Assembly (NCBI RefSeq): GCF_965363235.1
Contig: NC_134840.1
Location: 91,896,416 to 91,960,415, forward strand
Reading direction: 5' to 3'
From: Mytilus galloprovincialis
Lineage: Eukaryota; Mollusca; Bivalvia; Mytilida; Mytilidae
DNA: 64,000 nt
Part shown: positions 58,601 to 64,000 of the stretch, piece by piece
How the letters are laid out: each line of letters begins with the position of its first letter
Numbering within the stretch: position 1 is the stretch's first letter
Made by a program: the position numbers and the translations under genes
The notes under the pieces: generated by a model
The model's database searches: none
What the model was told of the DNA's origin: nothing
What the model saw: only the letters and a program-made list of their open reading frames with translations

Positions 58601-61600
58601 GATATGATCTTTCTAATTTAAATGCCAAATTAGAGTTTTGACCCCAATTTTACGGTTCACTGAACATAGAAAATGATAGTGCAAATTTCAGGTTAAAGTT
58701 TTTGGCTTCAGGTTAAAGTTTTTGGTCAAGGTAGTTTTTGATGAAGTTGAAGTCCAATCAACTTGAAACTTAGTATACATGTGCCCTATGATATGATCTT
58801 TCTAATTTAAATGCCAAATTAGAGTTTTGACCCCCAATTTTACGGTTCACTGAACATAGAAAATAATAGTGCAAATTTCAGGTTAAAGTTTTTGGTCAAG
58901 GTAGTTTTTGATGAAGTTGAAGTCCAATCAACTTGAAACTTAGTATACATGTGCCCTATGATATGATCTTTCTAATTTAAATGCCAAATTAGAGTTTTGA
59001 CCCCAATTTTACGGTTCACTGAACATAGAAAATGATAGTGCAAATTTCAGGTTAAAGTTTTTGGTCAAGGTAGTTTTTGATAAAGTAGAAGTCCAATCAA
59101 CCTGAAACTTAGTATACATGTTTCCTTTGATAAGATCATTCTAATTTTAATGCCAAATTAGAGAATTTATTCCAATTTCACAGTCCTTTAAACATAGAAA
59201 ATGATAGTGTGAGTGGGGCATCCGTGTACTGTGGACACATTCTTGTTTCTGTATACTTTGAACATACATATACTTCGAATAAAGTGTATTTTAATTTTAT
59301 CTGCTATCATTTTCAAGTTTACTATCCACGGTGGTCACAGAGTTTATTAAATGGAGAGGGTCTGTATACTATATCAATTGACCACCATGGATCGATTAGT
59401 AAACTTGGAATTGAGAGTAAATACACTTTATTTATATAGTAATGAATGTTCATAATATACAGATAAGCGCTAAATTTATTCATGTGAACTTTTGATACCT
59501 TTTCTGAAATTCTCCAGTCATTAAATCTTTTACAAAATTCATTTATTACAACAACAAAAAAGGATGATTGCCATGTTGAGACAACTCTCCACAAGAGACC
59601 AAAATGACTCAGAAATTAACAACTAAAGGTCACTGTACGGCCTTTAGCAAAGCCCATACCGCATACTCAGCTTTAAAAGGCCCGAAATGACGATGTAAAA
59701 CAATCCAAACGAGAAAACTAGCGGCCATATTTGTGTACAAAAAATGAACGAAAAACAAATATGTAACACATAAACAAACCACAACCACTGAATTACAGGT
59801 TCCTTACTTAAATGTTCATAACATACTAAATGTATGTTCATATTAAAATTGATAGAATTTTGGAAATGAAGGAGGAGGGATAAAAAATACCATTTTCCTG
59901 TCCCCAATAACCTATGACTTATGATACATTTGCTGAAATTCTCCAGTCATTCAATATTTGACAAAATTCTTCCAACAACACTTTATATACTTTAAACTAC
60001 GCTCTGAATGCCAGCGATTTCGCGGGTGTGTTCTAGTATCTTTAAACAAACAAAACAACTTCTTCCATGAATTTTAGGATTTTGCTAATATCATTAAAAT
60101 CTGTTATAAAGCTTTTATTTTCTCACAATTATTTCAAATCAGTTCAGGATGTTTGCTCTTCAGGATACACAACACTATTTTAAGGGTCCATTTATCACAG
60201 ATTTTGACTTATATAGCCTCCCTCAATTATAGACTAAGCTCTTATACTACAAGTGTATAACCATAGCTCTGAAGATTTTCTGCTTTATTTGAACATGTAA
60301 CATAGATTTTTTAGTTCTAAGTTTTTAACTGATCATTTGATGCAGATATTATTCACCAGTTACTAGACTTGATTGTTTAAATGAAAAGATCAAGTACTAT
60401 CTGTTTACATACTGTGGATTCATCTATTTTCCAAGACACAAAGATTCATAAAAATTTATTTGTATAAACTTAAATTTGTGGTTAAATATAAAAACAAAAT
60501 GAAAATTGATATTACCTGATTTGTAATGAATCCACAGTATATAATATGGAAAGCTATTCTTTTTAAGATTATAGATATACACTTACCCTTCTTTTATAAT
60601 AATTGGTGCCTCACCAGAAACATTTTGTGTTCTTGCTCTTGCTGCAGATGATATGATGTCTAAATACTGAAAATAAATATACACTGAAGATCAATATTAA
60701 ATCACACAAATTCAAAAGTACTGAAAACCTTAACATGTATAACTATGAATTTTACCAAAATCGAGTGGTGTATTTGTATAACTAATACATGTTCTATGAA
60801 CAAAGAACATGTAAATAAAATAATTGTCCAGCCATCAGATTTATTTTTTTCACTAATGAAGTGCTTGCTTAATTTTGTTTGATAACATACCATTCGGACG
60901 GCTTCAATGTGTGATGGCTGAGACAGATATTGAAATAATGGCACCATGTAATCTTCCTTTAATCCATAGGATAGCTGAAAATTGAGGAAATGAAGTGATT
61001 AACCATATAAATATAATAATATACTCTAAACTACTAAATGAGGCCAAACTATCAAATGATAAGCCAGATATAACAAAATAAAAATTGGCCTTTCAAGATT
61101 GTAATTTATTCTGGTCACAGAGTTTTGTTCTTGTTAAAGAAAGTTTTGCTTCCATCCATAGAATGATCAACCAGTTTCTAAAATAGTATTAAATGCAAAA
61201 ATTATTTGGTTGTCAGAAAAATGTGTCAAAACAGGTTGACGGAGTCTTCTATGAATAGTTATCAAGTGAATGATAATTATCCAAACTCAGTGTGTCAGTC
61301 AGGTACAAAGCAAGGAATATGACCTTGATATGTCCTTGAATATGCATGCAACATTTGTTGCCAAGGTTTTATAAAATTCTGTGAAGGTTTGACAAAGATA
61401 TTGGTGTTTGAAAAACTGTTTCTTGTTGTTCTCTACCAAAAAAAACTTCAAAGTTCATTTATTAGTGTAATATTTCAAAGGTTTGCTCTCTATATTTGAC
61501 ATCATGAGAAAAAAAAGCTTCATGAAGAATTGACAAAGTTATTGATGTTTGAATAACCTGAATTAAAATGGTGACATACCACCTACAGAATGTAGAATTA

Positions 61601-63895
61601 ATGTTGCAGGCTCGACAATAAAAAAGAATAAAAGATTTATTTCATTAAACAGTATGTATATCTGATACAGTTTTGTATTTGACTTACCGTTTTAGAACTG
61701 ACTAGATTTCCTAATCCTTGTATTGCTTTGGATATTAATGTTAATGTCCGATTAACAATACTGTCCTGAAATCGAACAAAAGTTATTTGCAATGAATAGA
61801 CCACTTTAGAGTTCATCCGTCACCGGAAAAAACTCGTCAATTATACGCGCCTTTATGACGTCATTTACCAGATAGAGGGGGTCGCCTGTATCCCTGCACT
61901 ATTTACGTTCATCAAGCATCTTAGTGATCGTCATTGTGCAGGATAAACTAGAAATAATGGATGTTCTGTAGGTACTTAATGACAATTCCCTAATGACAGC
62001 AATGCTGATTGTCAATTTTGAGAATTCAATTTGCCGAATAATTCGTACAATATAGAATTATAGTTTTCCAACCACTCGCTCAACATTGGAATGGAAGTGA
62101 CGACGCCCCTAAACGCACAAATGACGTTCACTAAAACCAGAGTTTTTGACGGAAATGCATCGAACTCAAAGTTGTCTATTTCTTTTATCAATTATTGATT
62201 CTAGCTTTCAAGCTCTGTATCTAAATTCAAAGTAACTTTACAAATACACAATACACCCACAAGCTTTAGCTCTAATCTGTACACTTTAGGTAACTAATTT
62301 CAATACTACCCTTTCAATCAGATGTATGTACAATGTATTCATCTTACCTGAGTATCATTTCTGAGATCAAAAAGTTTTGGTCCTAAAATGGCAGGAGCAA
62401 AGAATCTGAGGAACACAAATCCACTGACAGCCTGATATCGTACTTCACTGGAATCTACAAATATGCAAGTGTTGACTTATTTTTTGGCAACTTTTGAGTT
62501 CAATTTGAATTTTCCCCACTGCTATTTAATATTTGAAAGGTGTTGTCTGTTCAAGTTAAATTGCTCAGCTGACTTCAAGTGACAAGACCTAAAATTTACC
62601 TGCATTCAAACTGAGCAATTTTATATCTTCACTGGTTTTTACAACAGTTAAATAAACTTGTAAGAAAAATAGTTGAACAAATTCATGATTTTAGATGTAA
62701 AATATTTTTTCAATTTCATTACTCAATGCAATTATTTTATCTTCATACACATATTCAATATATATTTCATTGTGACATTCATTAAATATTAACAATAACT
62801 AAGTTATGTTATTTAAGAACAATTTTACCATTATAAGTACATTTACCAGTAAAATTTGCATCATAATCAATCACCCCTAAAAGGAACAGGACATAAGTAT
62901 GAAAGTTAGGTCAAGACTTTATCAATTTTCAATTCTATTAAAACAACTTCAATGACAACAGTATATTCTCTGTTTTTGTAAGGAAATTGTTTACTTTTTC
63001 ATTTCATTTGCCACTAACTATTTTTCATTTTTTGTTACTTCTTTTATTACATTTTCCAGCCTTAGATCGTTACATTCAATTAACTGAATCTACCATATTC
63101 AGACAGATATGAAAGTATTCTATAATGTACAACTATTTGAAAATGTACATACCTTTGAAGTACTGGTGGGCTATATCTTTCAGGGCATAAAATACTTCAC
63201 ACATATTGGTTGGGCACAATAATGATGATGATATTATTCCTTGAAAAATTCTCTGTACATAACATTTCAAACTGTCCTGAAAGTATACAGTAAGTTTACA
63301 GGTTTTAAACTGCATATAGCTACAATGCTTTTTTCATACATTGTACCTTATTTTCTTTTTGATATCATATTTCATACATTGTACCTTATTTTCTTTTTGA
63401 TATCATATTTCATATATTGTACGTTATTTTCTTTTTGATATTATCATACTATCTTAAAATAGCATGTAATGAGACAATAAGTTAGAATATGGTCTTCTTA
63501 TATGTCAAATGATTCTTTCCCTTTTCTTAATAAAAAAAAAGCTCAGGAAAAGCCATCCTCTCATCAGTCTTAATATATTTAGGATGCAAGTTAAACATTA
63601 AATAGACAAATGTTTAATCCTTATTGTTGATGTTAGGATATTAATGTTAAATAAACATAAGTCTGATTGGAAATAAACTAACACTTTGAGTTTGAATTTT
63701 AGTCTGGTAGCTTACATGAAAACTTCTGATGTTGAAATTTAGTTAAAGAAAGGTTATTACTATGAAACATCAGTGATAGTTAGCAGAAAATTGATAATGC
63801 AGAAAAAGTGTTAAAAATACCATATTTTCTTCGAGGCTCTCTCCTTCTTTTAACCTGGTTGGATCAATTTCACAAGATTTGTGTTCTATACAGAT
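49543..63895 (-). CDS. RASA2/RASA3-like: GAP1-family Ras GTPase-activating protein, C-terminal half (RASA2/RASA3-like)
   Basis: Accelerates GTP hydrolysis by Ras and so switches Ras signalling off at the membrane. Eleven coding exons are recognised: 63895-63821, 63276-63153, 62455-62349, 61765-61688, 60974-60891, 60666-60587, 57981-57789, 53962-53873, 52473-52319, 50278-50101 and 49600-49543. All have AG/GT borders and, with one exception, fitting phases. They encode the second half of the RasGAP domain ([46 protein letters not shown]), a PH domain (IKRAQGRKR...NFKRRHFCL), a Btk-type zinc motif ([14 protein letters not shown]...CEGC) and a tail ending QENSRL. C2 domains and the arginine finger would lie beyond the window. 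An exon for the end of the PH domain, between 57789 and 53962, was not found; the phases require one. Confidence 0.88.
50101..50278 (-). CDS. RASA2/RASA3-like: RASA-like exon: C-terminal tail
   Basis: 178 nt; acceptor ATTATTACAG, donor GTAAGTAATA. Encodes [16 protein letters not shown] and [19 protein letters not shown], matching the helical tail of GAP1 proteins in style. Confidence 0.8.
50833..50889. repeat. Palindromic minisatellite, about 17 bp x 3
   Basis: Three units of ATGCAAGTTGCATATA (the middle one with GTGCAAG), each containing the palindrome ATGCAA-G-TTGCAT. It lies in a RASA-like intron. Confidence 0.8.
51032..51312 (-). mobile_element. ATGCCCCAC-family element, copy 2
   Basis: Starts AAACAAAAATGTGTCCCTGG, has one module and a microsatellite (51240-51265), and ends GTAGGTGGGGCAT. 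Colinear with 42961-43239. Confidence 0.7.
51490..51770. repeat. Inverted-repeat element (foldback or MITE)
   Basis: Left block 'tatataatttgttggctggt'-'catggtactgggtcaagtaagagcaacc' matches, inverted, the right block 'gctcttacctgacctagtaccaagatg'-'gacaaattatataa'. The arms are imperfect, about 70 bp, with an AT-rich centre. Exact ends are not clear. Confidence 0.5.
52319..52473 (-). CDS. RASA2/RASA3-like: RASA-like exon: Btk zinc motif cysteines
   Basis: 155 nt; acceptor TTTCTTTACAG, donor GTAGGCAT. The split codon makes a cysteine, giving [13 protein letters not shown], so all cysteine ligands of the Btk motif are present. A helical tail ([20 protein letters not shown]) follows. Confidence 0.85.
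52813..53474. mobile_element. Harbinger-like non-autonomous DNA transposon
   Basis: Inverted ends GGTAGCAATACACAGTTAGG and CCTAACTGTTTATTGCTACC (one difference), flanked on both sides by TTA (52810-52812, 53475-53477). A TTA/TAA duplication is the PIF/Harbinger signature. 662 bp with no transposase; it lies in a RASA-like intron. Confidence 0.75.
53520..53810 (+). repeat. Widespread bivalve-type repeat, shared inverted with 59560-59835
   Basis: Contains 'cccaagtcaggaacctgatg', 'cagtggttgttgtttgttga' and 'gtgtgagccaaggcttcctg'. I recognise this block as one of the commonest repeats of bivalve genomes. The element at 59560-59835 carries the inverse (ccactgaattacaggttcct). No coding function apparent. 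Confidence 0.6.
53873..53962 (-). CDS. RASA2/RASA3-like: RASA-like exon: end of PH helix and start of Btk motif
   Basis: 90 nt, entering with one base of a split codon and leaving with two; acceptor TTTTTCTTTAG, donor GTAGGTTG. Encodes [20 protein letters not shown] then AAYINGHWL. The histidine in FHP is the first zinc ligand of the Btk motif. Confidence 0.85.
54641..55113 (-). mobile_element. ATGCCCCAC-family element, copy 3 (two modules)
   Basis: Starts CAAACAAGAATGTTGTACAC, contains two tandem modules (54675-54840 and 54843-55005), a microsatellite (55015-55060) and the end GTAGGTGGGGCAT. Confidence 0.7.
56882..57090. mobile_element. CTGTGGATTC MITE, copy 1
   Basis: Inverted ends CTGTGGATTCATT and AATGAATCCACAG flanked by TA on each side. 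The interior repeats short 'ttcgtggNtt' / 'aaccacgaaa' motifs. The TA duplication fits a Tc1/mariner-type MITE. Confidence 0.75.
57789..57981 (-). CDS. RASA2/RASA3-like: RASA-like exon: first half of PH domain
   Basis: 193 nt, phase 2 in and 0 out; acceptor TTTCTTTTCAG, donor GTAAGAAA. Encodes [29 protein letters not shown] and [14 protein letters not shown], typical PH-domain strands; the basic RAQGRKR loop is where phosphoinositides bind in GAP1 proteins. Confidence 0.87.
58243..59248 (+). mobile_element. ATGCCCCAC-family element, copy 4 (five tandem modules)
   Basis: 5' end TTTTTATGCCCCATTTAGGGGCAT, then a TTCGTCCG microsatellite (58280-58325), then about five tandem modules of roughly 170-185 bp, each with 'ggtagtttttgatgaagttg' and 'tgccaaattagagttttgac'. 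The 3' end is GTGGGGCAT, a weak hairpin and ATTCTTGTTT. Its modules are very alike, implying recent homogenisation or expansion. Coding frames here are shadows. Confidence 0.75.
59277..59442. repeat. Foldback element
   Basis: Left 'aataaagtgtatttt...caagtttacta...ccacggtggtca' is mirrored by right 'tgaccaccatggatcgattagtaaacttg...aaatacactttatt', with some indels and a centre of about 43 bp. Confidence 0.6.
59560..59835 (-). repeat. Widespread bivalve-type repeat, inverted partner of 53520-53810
   Basis: Blocks 'gattgccatgttgagacaac', 'cggcctttagcaaagcccat', 'acgaaaaacaaatatgtaac' and 'ccactgaattacaggttcct' are characteristic. Reading frames across it are shadows. Confidence 0.6.
60412..60537. 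mobile_element. CTGTGGATTC MITE, copy 2 (126 bp)
   Basis: Ends CTGTGGATTCAT and ATGAATCCACAG with TA on both sides (60410-60411 and 60538-60539). Shorter relative of the MITE at 56882-57090; both lie in RASA-like introns. Confidence 0.75.
60587..60666 (-). CDS. RASA2/RASA3-like: RASA-like exon: linker between RasGAP and PH
   Basis: 80 nt, phase 0 in and 2 out; acceptor TATTTTCAG, donor GTAAGTGT. Encodes [15 protein letters not shown]...APIIIKE, leading into the PH domain. Confidence 0.82.
60891..60974 (-). CDS. RASA2/RASA3-like: RASA-like exon: end of RasGAP domain
   Basis: 28 codons, phase 0 to 0; acceptor AATTTTCAG, donor GTATGTTATC. Encodes [20 protein letters not shown], the last RasGAP helices. 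Confidence 0.85.
60975..61687 (-). other. RASA-like intron, no recognised feature
   Basis: AT-rich. No exon, repeat family or RNA gene recognised, though pieces at 61310-61430 read like diverged dispersed repeat. Confidence 0.5.
61688..61765 (-). CDS. RASA2/RASA3-like: RASA-like exon: Ras[14 protein letters not shown] block
   Basis: 26 codons, phase 0 to 0; acceptor GATTTCAG, donor GTAAGTC. Encodes [19 protein letters not shown]. Confidence 0.87.
61799..62182. mobile_element. Probable non-autonomous DNA transposon in a RASA-like intron
   Basis: Ends are imperfect inverted repeats: TAGACCACTTTAGAGTTC at left; TAGACAACTTTGAGTTC on the inverse of the right end, followed on both sides by CCG and AAAAACTC. 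The interior is richer in CG (gacgtcatttacc, gtgacgacgcccc) than its surroundings. No target duplication could be fixed. Confidence 0.45.
62349..62455 (-). CDS. RASA2/RASA3-like: RASA-like exon: Ras[13 protein letters not shown] signature
   Basis: 107 nt, phase 1 in and 0 out. Encodes [20 protein letters not shown], the RasGAP signature that packs against the Ras-binding site. Confidence 0.9.
62456..63152 (-). other. RASA-like intron, no recognised feature
   Basis: AT-rich. No exon with the expected phase, no repeat recognised. Confidence 0.5.
63153..63276 (-). CDS. RASA2/RASA3-like: RASA-like exon: Ras[12 protein letters not shown] block
   Basis: 124 nt, phase 0 in and 1 out; acceptor TATACTTTCAG, donor GTATGTAC. 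Encodes a helix pair with [16 protein letters not shown]. Confidence 0.85.
63277..63820 (-). other. RASA-like intron with a 38-bp minisatellite
   Basis: Apart from the minisatellite at 63327-63445 nothing is recognised. Confidence 0.5.
63327..63445. repeat. 38-bp minisatellite, about three units
   Basis: Units contain 'catacattgtaccttatttt' and 'ctttttgatatcat'; the third unit has two or three changes. It generates the frame at 63241-63438, which is not a gene. Confidence 0.85.
63821..63895 (-). CDS. RASA2/RASA3-like: RASA-like exon: RasGAP, SCEIDP block
   Basis: 25 codons, phase 0 to 0, acceptor ATCTTGTAG and donor GTATTTTT. Encodes [20 protein letters not shown], the helix pair in the middle of the RasGAP domain. 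Confidence 0.85.
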
Positions 63896-63931
63896 CTACA
63901 AGATATGTAACATTTTAAAACATATTATAAT

Positions 63932-64000
63932 AAACAAGAATGTGTCCTAAGTACACGGATGCCCCACTCGCACTATCAATTTCCATGTCCAATGGACCGT
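63932..64000 (-). mobile_element. ATGCCCCAC-family element, copy 5, cut by the window end
   Basis: Starts AAACAAGAATGTGTCCTAAG with the hairpin and ATGCCCCACTCGCACTATCA, as in the other copies, and runs off the window. Confidence 0.75.

Larger units (their letters stand above)
57982..60586 (-). other. RASA-like intron with a tandem-module element and foldbacks
   Basis: Contains the largest ATGCCCCAC-family element (58243-59248), a foldback (59277-59442), a bivalve-type repeat (59560-59835) and a MITE (60412-60537). No exon seen. Confidence 0.6.

Noticed and set aside
58243..59248. Regularly spaced repeats resembling CRISPR or a coding repeat protein
   Set aside because: They are near-identical DNA modules with stops in all frames and known flanking ends of the ATGCCCCAC family.
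1..64000. tRNA or rRNA genes
   Set aside because: I looked for tRNA B-box-like GGTTCRA words with a matching acceptor stem and for conserved rRNA blocks and found none; a tRNAscan or Rfam search would be decisive.

Overview
The window reads as AT-rich, intron-rich animal nuclear DNA loaded with mobile elements. Several dispersed repeats look like families I know from marine bivalves, especially mussels: the ends with TATACGACCGC, AGAGGCTCTAAAGAGCCT and ATGCCCCAC, and the CTGTGGATTC MITEs. A Mytilus-like mussel is my best guess; this is pattern recognition, not a database match.

Two host genes are supported, both on the minus strand. A four-exon gene at 20110-9642 encodes a type II membrane protein with a C-terminal TNF-like domain; all three introns have GT/AG ends and compatible phases, giving 335 residues. 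At 63895-49543 lie the last exons of a GAP1-family Ras GTPase-activating protein (RASA2/RASA3-like): second half of the RasGAP domain, PH domain, Btk-type zinc motif, C-terminal tail and stop codon. One PH exon could not be found.

Between and inside the genes nearly everything recognisable is mobile DNA. TNF intron 3 holds a plus-strand LINE (about 11946-16267) split by a 1.29 kb non-coding element. From 20.6 to 29.95 kb a second, minus-strand LINE is interrupted twice: by a 1.9 kb element (20902-22836) and by a hAT-like element (24088-29408) that itself carries a BEL/Pao LTR retroelement (24781-28995, 5-bp target duplication). At 30084-33738 is a decayed coiled-coil plus transposase-like plus Tudor-like gene with one spliceosomal intron. 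Further right come a Mutator-like element with 9-bp duplication (34934-36345), an unclassified inverted-repeat element with 7-bp duplication (44409-45715), a Harbinger-like element (52813-53474) and several MITEs.

The most interesting pattern is that four repeat families, unrelated in sequence, share one blueprint: a TTA-type 5' end, a GTC-rich microsatellite just inside, tandem modules of about 150 bp, an inverted copy of the 5' end placed internally, then a small hairpin and short tail. In two insertions the split LINE shows no clear target duplication. This fits non-autonomous Helitron/Helentron-like elements. No tRNA, rRNA or CRISPR array was seen. All calls come from reading the sequence; no search was run.
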